From NCBI RefSeq assembly GCF_032854445.1, contig NC_088307.1:9126017-9190016 (forward strand): DNA of 64,000 nt, given 5' to 3'. This DNA comes from Liolophura sinensis (taxonomy: Eukaryota; Mollusca; Polyplacophora; Chitonida; Chitonidae). The notes beneath the pieces are model-generated. The model was not told the DNA's origin, ran no database searches, and saw only the letters and a list, made by a program, of their open reading frames with translations. This document shows positions 1-12,600 of the stretch, piece after piece (positions within the stretch are counted from its first letter, which is position 1; every line of letters begins with the position of its first letter). A program made the position numbers and the translations under genes.

Positions 1-1026
1 GTTAATGTGTTGCCCTGGGTGCAGTCAGGTGTACCACCTTCAGTGTGTGAAGGCTCATTGTGGCAAAGAGGAGACATTGACACGCTGTCCATCATTGAAC
101 AAGAAAATGGTTCATACCTGAAAATGTTCAGTCTTGACACACAACTTTCTAAAAACCATGACGTAAAGACCAGAACACGCAGTTTCACACCAATGGTTCC
201 CTTTACATTCAAATTTGGATCAGTTAGCTGTAGTTTCATGGACATCAAGAGTTTGGAGCCGAACCTTTCAAATTGTGACTTAGAACAACTCAGAGCTGTT
301 GACCGTGAATTCAGAACAGGCTGGCTGACTGACAATGTTGTTGATGCCTTCCTGAGATGTCTTCAAGAGGAACATTCGAACAAGGGTGTGCTGACCATTC
401 TATCACAGGTCATGTTGTTTGTTCCACAGGAGTGTAACATGGGTGATACATGGAGAGGTCAAGATCTGTCTGCAATTCAGTGGATTATTGCACCTTGGAA
501 CCCCACAGGTAATCATTGGATATTGGTCGCTGTGAACGTGAAGGAAGAAACCATTTATTACCTGAACCCTAATAAGTTTTCTGACGAGGAACACAGATGT
601 TCTGTTCAGCACTTAAACAAAATTATTCTCCCACTACTATCGTATTATGGATGGAATGATTTCTGCATTCGAAAAATAAAACATAGGCTGCAAGAGGATT
701 CAATCAACTGTGGAGTGTATGCTTGTTGGTATGCACGACAACTCCTTACCAAAAGAAGTTTGATGGAAAACTTAAAGCCAGATGAAATGAGGCGTGAGAT
801 ATTCTACACACTGCGTGGGGACTGTCTTCAGAGATGTAATGATGGTAGCAGTATAGAGGAGCTTGCGTGTCCACTGTGTGTTGTCAGAGACAGTTCTATG
901 CCATTAGTACCTTGCAAGAAATGCAATCAGCACTATCATCGTCATTGTCTGCACACCGCCACGGGCAGTCAAGCCGATGGTGCTGATGTTCTTTGTCCAC
1001 CTTGTCCGCAGAATCGTTCACGGTGA
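1..1026 (+). CDS. Ulp1/SENP-like C48 peptidase with C-terminal PHD-like finger (3' part of gene)
   Basis: The frame is open from base 1, so this is the 3' end of a gene that begins upstream. Numbering from codon 7-9, the peptidase core has the C48 order: His170 in GNHWIL, the acidic position at 187 (here Asn, in YYLNPNK), Gln229 in RLQEDSINCG and Cys235 in INCGVYAC. After the core, Cys288/291, Cys303/306, His311, Cys314 and Cys330/333 form a C4HC3 PHD-type zinc finger. C48 enzymes remove SUMO/NEDD8-like modifiers or are domesticated from transposons; which applies here is unknown. Asn in place of the usual Asp may weaken or remove activity. It is paralogous to the domain at 37857-38572 (shared MDxKSLE, CGVY.C.YARQL and MRREI motifs). 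The stop is TGA at 1024, with an AATAAA candidate at 1644. Confidence 0.8.
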   Translation, partial: VNVLPWVQSGVPPSVCEGSLWQRGDIDTLSIIEQENGSYLKMFSLDTQLSKNHDVKTRTRSFTPMVPFTFKFGSVSCSFMDIKSLEPNLSNCDLEQLRAVDREFRTGWLTDNVVDAFLRCLQEEHSNKGVLTILSQVMLFVPQECNMGDTWRGQDLSAIQWIIAPWNPTGNHWILVAVNVKEETIYYLNPNKFSDEEHRCSVQHLNKIILPLLSYYGWNDFCIRKIKHRLQEDSINCGVYACWYARQLLTKRSLMENLKPDEMRREIFYTLRGDCLQRCNDGSSIEELACPLCVVRDSSMPLVPCKKCNQHYHRHCLHTATGSQADGADVLCPPCPQNRSR

Positions 1027-1231
1027 CTTTTCAGAAAACCTGGCTGCCTGTGAATGATTATTACTGTTGTTGTAATAAGACTGAAATGTCATAAGTCATG
1101 GTTCATTTCAGTGTTTTGAAAACTGAAAAACATACATGTGACATCAGGATGCAGGTATGTATATATGTTTTAAAAATATATTCAATGTTTTATTCCTTGT
1201 TCAGGTGAACATTAGGGAGATCATCATATTG

Positions 1232-1368
1232 AATGAGAAAAATCATTTTGTATTTTTGTTAAACAGATGTAAATTAATGATAAAAATCTTTTTGTATTTT
1301 TGTTATACAGATGTAAATTAATGATAAAAATCATTGTATACTTTTGCTATACAGATGTACATTCATGA
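1232..1368. repeat. Short tandem repeat, 44-bp unit, 3 copies
   Basis: The word CAGATGTAAATTAAT or a close variant recurs at 1264, 1308 and 1352, a spacing of 44 bp, with AT-rich sequence between. Confidence 0.8.
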
Positions 1369-1643
1369 GCTATAAATATTTATATATTTCTGAAATATTT
1401 TGACCAGTGTTTTAAAATAGATGTATGATGTTCAAGTATTGCAGTAATATTCATTACAAATGTTATCTGAAAATCAAACAAATGTTGTACATACATGTAA
1501 ACCTGTTTGCTGGTTGAAAAAAAAAATCTTCCATCAGTGATTTATTGGTTATATATTGATAGTAATTTTTTTAATATTGTTGGAAAAGTTTTAGATAAAC
1601 AGTTGAAATCCATTGTCTGTACTGTAACCTTATATTTGAAGGC

Positions 1644-1649
1644 AATAAA
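1644..1649 (+). promoter_or_regulatory. Candidate polyadenylation signal AATAAA
   Basis: AATAAA lies about 620 bp after the stop codon of the C48/PHD gene. It is the first clear hexamer on this strand. Confidence 0.4.
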
Positions 1650-2055
1650 AAAAGAATTTGAAAGAAATTTTCATGAGTTTAAAATCAAAACTTGACGGAC
1701 GCTGGCTTGACTTGTTTAATTAAAAAGTTTAAACGGCTCGATTATTGTTAGAAGATGACTAACCGAGGCTGACTTTTCACATATCCATACTTCCATGTAA
1801 TGACGTAGGGAATAAAAAAAATAACACCAGAAAAATACTTAAATGAATTCTGCCTCCATGGCCACACCGAAGCTCAGGGTGCTGCGTTATGGGACCGGCA
1901 GTAATTTTCCGCTTGGTAATGATCTTAGCTAGGTCCAGCTTCTCCATCACTGATGATTTTCAAACTGACAATAGTGACCGACTGTACACTAGTTAAATCC
2001 TTTCTAAGTGTATGGCATTATCTTGTAAGACAATGACAAGGGCAAAAACCGACAG

Positions 2056-2432
2056 GTCGTGGCCTAATGGTTGAAACGTCCACCTCAAAGTCGAGAGACA
2101 CTGGGACCAAACCTGGGTTATGTCATATCAAAGACTTCAAAAAAGGTCAGAGCAAGGAAACCTGTCATGACTGGTTGACATGGTGTTAGTATAATGTGAT
2201 TGGGTTGGGTATCATGTCTGGTGCCTTCAGCATGATGCTTCAGTGGCGGCATGGACTCGTCCTGCCACCAGAAGACGCAATATATGTAGCCTACACATAC
2301 CTAATGACTCCTCGTTATATGACTGAAAAATTGTACGACGTGAAACCCAAGGCATACATACAGACATACATACATGTCGTTATATGACTAAAACATTGTT
2401 AAGTACGACGCTAAACCCCAACCATACATACA
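2056..2432 (+). mobile_element. tRNA-derived SINE, family C (CATA tail)
   Basis: The head looks tRNA-derived: a box A-like GTGGCCTAATGGTT and a box B-like GGGACCAAACC. The core contains GTATAATGTGATTGGGTTGG. The 3' part, ATATGACTGAAAAATTGT.CGACGTGAAACCC, is shared with SINE family B, and the element ends in CATACATA-type repeats. Boundaries are approximate. Confidence 0.65.
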
Positions 2433-3463
2433 AATAGAATCTTATAAATTCAAACTTAATGACGTAGACTATGACAGAAACAAGCCTTGTAGGTCTACAT
2501 CCCTCTACAGCACCCTACCCATATTTTGTGAAATTTCAGACACTAACAGTGCCAAATTAATCATCCAAAGTTTACTTATTATGCCAGTTACAATTCTTTA
2601 GATATTTAGTATTATAACATATGCTATTTTCATAAGGCACAGGTCGGGTGCCCTATATTACCACACGAGGGTTGCTTACATATCAAGATTATACACCTAT
2701 ATGAGAAATACAAGGAGATATTCACTTTTTAGTTCAATGTTTATATTATCTTTGAACACAATTAGATTAATCTTAGTTACTGGTGGTTTTATATTTTATA
2801 TGTTGCATATAATCAATGTTTAACAAAGATTATTTGGAGCATTTTATTGTTGTGCTATTTTCAATGTAAAGTAAGATACAGTCGAAAACAAATTTACAGA
2901 TATCTGGCATCCAGAGTCCCTTAAAACCCAAGCAATCAAACGGACAAACCCAGTTATCTTCCCTTAACCATACTACTCAACATCGAAACCGAAAGTAATG
3001 TCATAAGTTTGTGCGCATGTACAACAAGCATTTCACCATCAGACTTTTCAAGAACATCAGGTTATCGCTGATGTGAGTAAAGTTGTACGATATAAGGTTG
3101 ATTAGACTGTAATTTGGCAGATAAAGCACGGTGATAAGCGAAGATATGCCCAGACTGATAGCTTGGATCTACGCGAATGTAGGCTACCACATGGCTTAGT
3201 CAAGTAACTCAAAGCCGTCCCATCTTTATAGTGCAACGTGTCAAACGCGCATCCGCCATTTGCCATCGGAAATTTCTGGAAACAGCAGTGTTAAAAGTTT
3301 ACAGCCGATTTCTTGGCTGCCAATGTGTGGAATCATGCATGAGATTGTTTTACACTGATAATTTATGTCAGATGGATGAAACATAGGAATAGATATGTTT
3401 GTTTTGGCCCATGCCATTGTATTAGATTAGCACATACATGCATACATTGATCATGTATGTTGT
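2433..3463. other. Intergenic, no feature recognised
   Basis: AT-rich DNA without long open frames or clear repeats. The promoter and first exons of the kinase-like gene may lie in this stretch or in 3925-5689, but none could be identified. Confidence 0.3.
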
Positions 3464-3467
3464 ATAT

Positions 3468-3920
3468 GGGCACAGACACCCATTACAACTTCCGTTTTTC
3501 GGTAGGGACGATTGTAGTTCTGTGTGTTTTAGGGTGTAAAGTCTTTTTTTGCTGCCAGCCTGCCGTTTTTGGTGTACAGGTGGATGCTTTGTATCAATAT
3601 GATGGAAATTGTCTAAGCTTTGGGCAGGTATGAGTTTTAATGATGAAAGTTTGAAATTCTGGGTGAGAGGAAACAAGGAGACAGATGGTGATGAGGCTGC
3701 AAGTGACGTCCCCTTGGCGTTGCTAGGCACGCCTCCCAGCTGCCGGCATAGAAAGGTCCAGATTTTGATGATCAACCTATGTCAAGATTTTTATGGCTTC
3801 TTTCTCACAGGCTGGGTCAGGTATGCACTAAAGCTTATTGGCCATAGAATGTTTCGGACTGAGCTACAGCGTTAAACGTTAACATTGTCGCTTATGGAAA
3901 ACTAATGGGGGTCTGTGGCC
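3468..3920 (+). mobile_element. MITE-like DNA element, copy 1 (453 bp)
   Basis: The ends form 18-bp imperfect inverted repeats (left GGGCACAGACACCCATTA; the right end, reverse-complemented, reads GGCCACAGACCCCCATTA), flanked by ATAT on both sides (3464-3467 and 3921-3924). A second copy lies inverted at 33115-33578. Short frames at 3422-3875 are only the inside of this element. No transposase is visible, so it is non-autonomous. Confidence 0.8.
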
Positions 3921-3924
3921 ATAT

Positions 3925-5689
3925 ATTCGCACATCGGCAACGCAGCCTAGCGCGAACCACTACTATGACACGAGCGCCACCAAGCGAGCAAAATTGGACG
4001 GCACACCCTATTAGATCTATTTGATTAACACTTTATGCCGTATCATTACCCAGAGATATTTCACTTATATGAAAGCATTAAATTGTGGGGGGAAAAACCG
4101 GGCAGACCTCGGGGGAATTAAGATTGTTGACACATCTGCTGTTGTGTGACTGTAGAGAACGCCAATATGAACTCAGAGCAACAATGATGAGAGGCTCATT
4201 TGTCATTGTGCTGTGCAAGGATTATTGCTCTGCTAATGTTTAGTATAGTTGCAAAAATGTACCTCTGGCTTCTTAAAGTGGCGCGTAACTCGAAGAAGGA
4301 AGAAGTACATTAATTATTGCAACTATTTTTAGTATAAATCGAATTTGGTTTTGCTGTGCAAAATACTTCTAAAGTAAGGCTACAACAATTTAAGCTGTTG
4401 TTTTATAAGCAGATTAAAGTCGTTTTCAATGTCCAATGAGAGAATAAAAATTCGGCTTGAAAATCAACTAATTTGTGGGAAATGTGGACTGTACCAGCAG
4501 TTTTTCCAGCTCAAGACATATTTACACAATTGGAAAGAACTGAAAAATCAGGAAAATCATAAAGACATCAAGATCGAACGAAATAAAAGGGTGGATTTTC
4601 AGTTTTATATTTATTTTATTTTTGGATTTTTATTAGTGTCTGCTCAACCATAAAACACGAAAATAAATTGGTATCACCTTACATGTTGCTAATTATCGTG
4701 ACATTTAATTCAGAGTTCATGTGTTTTGTTTTGTAGCTGACAAGCTGTATTTTCTACTTTCAAAACGACCATTTGCCAAGTTACATAGCCTGCCAGTTTG
4801 ACGTCTAACATGGACTGGGAACGTCTACTCTGTAAAGCCGAGTAGGTTGTATATAACTACTGACATTGCCAGATTTGTTAAAGGTCACTCTAAAGTGTAT
4901 ATAAATTAATGTAAGCTCTTTACTTATCTTGTGGGGATTATATGGCATCTAGAAATAGGCATTGTCCATCTGTGTGTGTGTCAGGGTGTTAAAATTGATG
5001 TGAAATTGAAATGTGAAAAGGCATGAATTGAAGCAGGGGACCTAAAGAGGTGTATTCCAAAAGATGTATAATAAAAATAAAAAACATAAAAAAAAAATTA
5101 TTCTGCATTTCCTTCTCCTTTGAAAGCCTTAATTGAACAATTTTGTTGCTTTTAATTATATCAATCAATACAAATCAATAAGCCATGTGCATGTTTTTTT
5201 CTGTTGGGGGTTGTATGTGCATAACCCTGTAGATTGAGAATTAAAGTCCCCTTTAATAATGGAAGCTTGCCTTGTCCTCAAGGACAGGATTTGTGTGTGA
5301 GAGAGAGGGTGAGGGAGTCTGTGAGGAATTTAAAGATGTGAAATATTTCTCCAGGAACAGGAAATTTGTAAAATAATTACCAGTTCAAGTGTTTTCACCT
5401 TTAACAACAAAAGTGTTCAAACTCAAAACTCCTGTGTTCATTTTTGTGATGTTAAAAAACAATGTTCAAACAAAACAGGGGATGGGAAAGAGGCCATCTC
5501 CCACTCACTTGGTTTTTAATCGGTACGGGATTGTATGGGGGCTCATTTCAAAGGCAATTAACAGGTCACGTGACTTCCATCAAAACTATTCTTATCTCAG
5601 ACAAGGGGTACAATGCATTTATCTGTCCCAAAAGTAATAGCTGAAATGTGTTTATGATATACATGTAACGTGAAAATTTTCTTTTTCAG
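3925..5689. other. Intron or 5' region, no feature recognised
   Basis: Upstream of the first recognised exon (5690). Short frames at 4429-4653 and 5389-5637 show no family resemblance and were not called as genes. The preceding exon must end with two spare bases to fit the exon at 5690. Confidence 0.3.
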
Positions 5690-5742
5690 ATACAGTATGG
5701 GAGAGCGCTTTAGGAAAACTAATGGAGAGGAATCAAGACAAG
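5690..5742 (+). CDS. Exon A of kinase-like gene
   Basis: Acceptor TTTTTCAG at 5682-5689 and donor GTAATG at 5743. 53 nt; it starts with one base of a split codon and ends with one, reading [17 protein letters not shown]. The final G plus TT at 11044 makes a Val codon. A second frame is also open and ends in phase 0, but only this one joins exon B. Confidence 0.5.
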
Positions 5743-7110
5743 GTAATGTGTCAAAATTTCTTTCCTGGCAATTATTCCCCAGTATTATGAGAGTGGATTC
5801 CACAAATTTCCTCCTTTTCAGCTCGCCTTTATGATGTATATGAGTAGCTTATGTCATACCCCAAGTGTCAGGGTCGGTGTCATATAACGGGAAAGCAGCT
5901 ACATGTACTGTATTCCTACATGTTTTTTCACAATCTGCGAGCAGTAAAACTTGTGAAGAAGTCGGGGTTGCATCTGTATGGCAAGCAATAATTGGGGTAG
6001 TGTCAGAGTAAATGTACGACGTGGTATCATGTTCCAAAAAGTACTGCATGTTCCATTGCTGTTTGCATACATTAATTAACATAAATGACAAAATTCATCG
6101 GGGAGCCTCCGTGGCTCAGTCGGTTAGCGCGCTAGCACAGCGTAATGACCCCGGAGTCATGGCAGAGTACTGTGTATAGAGTCATTGTCAAGGTAAATGT
6201 TCGAGGTGTATATTAAAAAATTAACAAGCTATCTCTTGTGCATTAGAATCACTGTGCGTTTTAATTACCATAAATTACAAAAATCCAGATTTCATGTCTC
6301 GTTTTTGTATTAGAATTCATATGCTACATGTATTTTCAAAATGTCCCATGAGCAAAGAAGAGAAATTCTTATGAAGAAGTGATTTGGTGTCATATCTTTT
6401 GGGTGAATTTTTCCCTGGCTCTTTAAATGACATCATTTATATTTACTTTGGAAAGGAACTGTTTTGATTGATTTCTGATTTCCATGGGAACCACCTGGAA
6501 ATGGCAAGTATCAAGGTATTTATTGCAATTTCTATCACAACTGAATAGAAAAGGAAGTATTAATGGACGTGAATGAACACAATCATGACAATAGTATATT
6601 TATATGATACATCAATTCCAAATTTTTTGGATAGTGCAATGACTGGTTGACCTGTATCAGTATAATGGCGGCTAACTTGCCTTAGGTAAGTCGTCTCAGT
6701 GAAGCAGCACTAGATAAAAGAGCGGTGGAAATCCATCCTGCAACAAGGAGGCACATTGCATACGGAGGATCCCTTCGTGGTCATATGACTGAAAAATTGT
6801 TGAGTACAATGTTACACCCCAAGCTCTCACTCACTCACTCACTCACTCCAAATTTTTTGTACTGTAATAACCTAGCTTCATGTTTGTGTGAATTATAGGC
6901 TCGTTATTTAAACTAAGCCTGTTTTTAAAAATGTCTGGTTTCCATGGCAACATGCAAACTTTACACTTTCAAAGACGAGAAAACAGTAGAAATCATAGTT
7001 TAATGCATGGATTCCAAATTTGGTATACACACTCATATTTAAACTAGGTCTTATTCAACTAGATTTCTGGTTTCTGAAGCTACTAACTACATGAGAATAT
7101 CATTGTACAT

Positions 7111-7181
<71 letters not shown>

Positions 7182-9655
7182 GATACTGTAAATGCCTTTT
7201 TATTCGCGGGCATCAAGTTTCACCGATTTGCAGGAATAAACTTTCGCAGATCTTAACAGAACTTTTGGACAACAGATAAATGAAAATCAAACTTCAATAC
7301 AGAAACCTCAAGTAATAAAACAACTCAAGCATTCAAATAACAACGTTATCATTTATACTTGTTTGTACCTGTAAGAAAAATTCTACAGAATACATTAACT
7401 TGATCAGACAAAGGAAGTTAATCTTCCTAAGATTTTAATCTTTTGAAGACTCTTAATCTTTAAAAGACGAAGCCCTTACTTGCTGTGTGAGCAAATATTC
7501 GTGTCACTCACTCCGGGAGATGACGAAGGATTTAATGTGATATAAATAAATCCCACTGTTTAATTTTCATGCATCAGCGGTGTGAGTGAAACTTTGAGTG
7601 AACTGTGACAGATTTGAGTAAATTTCTCAGAAATCGTCATTATGAGTAGGAAGTTTGAAGTGCGGGAACCCCCAAGCGATGTATCGGGTGCGTCGGGAAA
7701 GGTGATCTGACTAGAAGGCAAGTACAGTTGATCAAAAAGTAGCCTCTCTCATCGTATGTATATCATATCATGTACGCACACCCAGTACAAATGATCAATT
7801 TACATGTCTCTAACCGTGGCAAGAAAACAACAACAACATCGCAATGTGGTGATACTTAGACAGAGCTAAGCCTCCTTAAAAGAAAGCAAGATTAACTGAC
7901 GATCAATTAAGCTGGATTTGTGAAAGCTGGAATACATTTTAATTAGGTATTACTAATTGACATGTATTATAAATTCATTAACAAGCACTATAGTTCTAAC
8001 TGTACCGCATGGGTATTATATTCCACGGCACTTATTTTGGTGGAAATGTGTTTGCCGCGTAATCCACGCATGTTAGTACCATGCGAATAAAAAGGCATTT
8101 ACAGTATATATATACTGTAGAAGAAACATGACAAACTCAACTTGTTGATTTAGCTTACTAGTTTCACCGTATCATGACGGGTTTTCAGAGCTTTTTTTAT
8201 TTCAGCATCTTGCGACAGCTATATGTACATGCAGGTACATTTAGCCATAGTGATCAGTCCTGGTTACAGATTACATAAAGTTCGAACTTGGATTATCCAT
8301 TCGGAGAGATTATCTCCTGATGTTTTCTCTGTTAAGTTCAGATTTAAATTTATGAATGAAGTATTGTTCTTTGATTCCTCTGATTGAGCGTTATTCACCG
8401 ATAATTTAAAGAAGGGCATTACGTGGAACTTGGGCCCACTGTGTAGGTTACGTGTACATGATGTGATATGTTTGGTTACAGGTAAAATCTGTAAACTTGG
8501 CGTGTTAATTTGTTGACTGTGTCTCCTACATCAATTCCTTAATGAATCACCGGTTTCGCCTATGTAGAATTTATTACAGTTAGAGCAGGTTAAGACATAC
8601 AGTAGATTTTGGGAATTACAGCTCATATTAGAGTTCATATGGAAGTTAAAATTGGTAACATGAAATAAAAAATGACTGTTTGTTATTAAATATTCACAGA
8701 ATTTTGCATCGTGGGTCTCCACACTTAGAAGTTGTATGACTGGTTTCTATTGAGTTGGTAGTAAACTGAAGTCGTTTGCTGGTCCTTAAAACTGAAATAT
8801 CAATTTTGTTTTCTTTGACAATACCGATGTCTATTACTTCCTGGAGATAATGTCTCATTAATAGAAAAGTCTTTAATTCAGATAATCTACTTGTCGGAGT
8901 TCCGTGTGAGGTACGATTGTGCAAATTCGTCACGCAAGAGTAAACGGGACCTGATTTTTTGTGTGGTGTGGGTGGTAGGATCAATAATCTAGGTATTATT
9001 TTGTATTGGTCAATTTGTAGAAAATATCTGTGATTATTCACTTTGCGAGTAAGGAGATTGTCTAAGATAGGTGTTTTATGATATTTGATATTTGGGTCCA
9101 AATTGTTTAAGGCAGTAAACAGATCCATTATATTGCCTTTTCGCTGATCCCAAATGATAAAACATTCATCTAAAAACCTTCTGAATGACTCTTTGACGAA
9201 TTTTAATGTATTACATCCGTAGTTATTTTCAGTTTCACTGTAGAGCTTTTACTCTAAGTGTCCTAATACTAAAGTAGCGTAGGTTGGTGCAAACATTGTA
9301 CACATTGCTGTGCCTAATATTTGGAAATCATTTTTATTTCCAAATTCAAATGTGTTATTTTCTAAAATGAGCCGTACACTGGACAGTATTAATTCTTTAG
9401 AAAAGTGGTCATTGATATGGCCCAGATATTTATCGAGCCAATATTCAATGGCTGTAATCCCAAGTTCACTAGAGATATTGCTGTAAAGATTGGTTGCGTC
9501 TATGCTACAAAATATTTCATCATCATTTATGGAATTAGAGATGAAGTTTAGAAAATCAAGATCATCCCAGATAGGTGATGGGACATAGTGAACATATGGT
9601 TTTAACAGGGTATCAACGAGCTGACTTAGGTGATGAGTGGAACAGACTGGTCTTG

Positions 9656-9688
<33 letters not shown>

Positions 9689-12600
9689 CACACACACACA
9701 CATATATATGTGTATATTGTACAAGATTTATTATTTTCAGAAGTATAATAAATTAGTTACGTTTTTTGAGTTTTACACACACACAAAGCTGAAAGCTATG
9801 CACAGATACACTTTCATTTTGCAGGTTTTTGTGAAAAGAGTTAAAGGCGTTTATACATTTGAATGGTGAAGTAAAGTACCACATATGACTGACAGTAATA
9901 TATATATATATATATATCTACACACAACTGACAATAATATACAAAACAATACAAATAATTACAAAAATCTTTAGTTTCTTACTGATGACCGCATCTAAAT
10001 CCAGACGGAATACTCCAGCTTCTATAGGCTAGTTAGTCTACGTAAAATCTAGAATTCTACAGCTAAGAGGAATTCTCCAATTGAAGGATGACAGTTGGAT
10101 AAGTGACAAGCCCTAGTGGGCATGGCACACTGACAATGGTTGATTCTCAACTGCCTGTCCTCAGGGAGGACGGGTTGACAGAAGCGAGCTGGCAATGTAT
10201 GTTTCACTCCTGGAAAATATACACAAAGTCACTTTCAGGGTAAACTGGGATGAAATGTACATAATCGTAATCGCACAAAGAGACAATGAGCCGTACAATT
10301 AACCGGGTAAAAATCCTTCACAGTGAATGATAGTATATATAACTGCTCTCAAGTGGACTTGAATGAATGACTGCTTCCATATGAACTTGAATAAATTCCT
10401 GCTCTCAAATGGACTTGAATAAATGACTGCAAGCTTTACAACTCCGTCGCTCATATTTATACACTAACGTAAAATTTTGGTTAGTTTGATCATAAACATG
10501 TTACAACACTGATCCAAATACCAGAATGTATACCCCATGTACAATGACACGAAACTCATAAACACCAGAGCCTTGAGAAAGCTTGACTGAATTACAGTGC
10601 AGGCTATAACGTACACAAAGGGGAAAATGTAGGTCAGACATTGACACGTAAAATAAAAAAAAAATAAAATACAATATGTGAAGAAAGGGTTTGTAACACT
10701 GGTGAACATTAGTTCCTAGATTCTGTCAGTAGGCTCAAAGCCCACCGTAATCTTTATATCTTTACATTAAATATTTGAATGCCTTTCAACTCTCTTAAAA
10801 AAGTGCAAAAAAATAAATGAAAGTATTTTTATGCATAGCTTTCAGTTGTCTGTATGATGAACTTTACTTTATATTTTGGCTTTCTTTTATTTTAATTTAC
10901 ATGTCACGTGACAGACAATCCCACTGGGTTTAACTCATTTTATCTGTTAAGCACATGCTGTCATTTTTTAAGAAGACTAAACAATGAGCTGCATGTGTCA
11001 GTCTAAACAATTTCTCAAATCCGCTGTTTTTTTCAATTTGCAGTTTCCTTTACAAACCTCGCAGCAGGATCTCTCGTTCGTTTTGGCGGTATAGTGGTGA
11101 ATGCAGGATTGAAAGAAGATGTGCTGTGCCAACCAGAGGTTTGAAGTTTCGCATATATAATACAGTGCAGTTCATTTTGTGGCCAATTTGCCTCTTTTTT
11201 TTTGTTATTCTAGCTTCATTACATGACTGCACCCAGTATAACAATATTGTCCTTTACGTAAGTCCATTTATTTCCTTTAGGCCAGGAGAAAATGAACATA
11301 TTTTTCAAACTTCTGATATGAAATCTCACGGCAGATGAGTGGACTAAAGTACATGTATGTGGAATTTATGAAGTTCAGGGTCGACTTTCACAAGGTAGAT
11401 ACGATGGATTGTAAACCTGACAATTGAGATTACAGTTTATCCTGAAAATAGTTACGCTACTTGCAAAAAACAATTGTTATACGATTTTTAAATGATGGGA
11501 CAATCATTAAAAAGTTGTCTTTTGCGGGTATACTAATGGTTTAAATCGGGCTGCCCTTTTGGTTTTTTATTGTACTTTCTGTAGTTTGAACATTGTACAT
11601 TGTTTACAGCATTACATGTTTTGCTCTTGTTTGCACTCTAAAGATCTAACAGTAGCATTCATTGTGGGGAAATTTGAGGGGTTAGGGGTGAATCCATAAT
11701 CAATCCAGTGTATTCATATATAAACAACAGAGGTGCATTAACTTTACCCTACTCTGGTTAATAGCATTTGATGTTCCAGCGTAGTAGCGGGGAAGAGGCT
11801 AAACACTCCTATTTGGCATTTTCTGCAAACTTTGGACCGTGTGAAAGTAGCTGATGGCAGAAACTTTGGACTGTGTGCAAGTAGCTGATGGCAGAAACTT
11901 TGGACTGTGTGAAAGTAGCTGATGGCAGAAACTTTGGACTGTGTGCAAGTAGCTGATGGCAGAAACTTTGGACTGTGTGAAAGTAGCTGATGGCAGAAAC
12001 TTTGGACTGTGTGAAAGTAGCTGATGGCAGAAACTTTGGACTGAGTGAAAGTAGCTGATGGCAGAAACTTTGGACTGTGTGCAAGTAGCTGATGGCAGAA
12101 ACTTTGGACTGTGTGAAAGTAGCTTATGGCAGAAACTTTGGACTGTGTGAAAGTAGCTGATGGCAGAAACTTTGGACTGTGTGCAAGTAGCTGATGGCAG
12201 AAACTTTGGACTGTGTGCAAGTAGCTGATGGCAGAAACTTTGGACTGTGTGCAAGTAGCTGATGGCAGAAACTTTGGACTGTGTGCAAGTAGCTGATGGC
12301 AGAAACTTTGGACTGAGTGAAAGTAGCTGATGGCAGAAACTTTGGACTGTGTGAAAGTAGCTGATGGCAGAAACTTTGGACTGTGTGCAAGTAGCTGATG
12401 GCAGAAACTTTGGACTGTGTGCAAGTAGCTGATGGCAGAAACTTTGGACTGTGTGCAAGTAGCTGATGGCAGAAACTTTGGACTGTGTGAAAGTAGCTGA
12501 TGGCAGAAACTTTGGACTGTGTGAAAGTAGCTGATGGCAGAAACTTTGGACTGTGTGAAAGTAGCTGATGGCAGAAACTTTGGACTGTGTGAAAGTAGCT

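Larger units (their letters stand above)
1027..2050. other. 3' flank/UTR and intergenic DNA
   Basis: No coding signal. It contains a 44-bp repeat (1232-1368) and a candidate polyadenylation signal AATAAA at 1644-1649. Confidence 0.4.

Noticed and set aside
3422..3875. Open frames of 117 and 88 aa
   Set aside because: They lie inside the MITE and the matching frame at 33370-33618 in the second copy is not conserved as protein.
9630..9869. Frame with [12 protein letters not shown]
   Set aside because: Translation of a TA/CA microsatellite; the same holds at 7091-7279 and 62780-63186.
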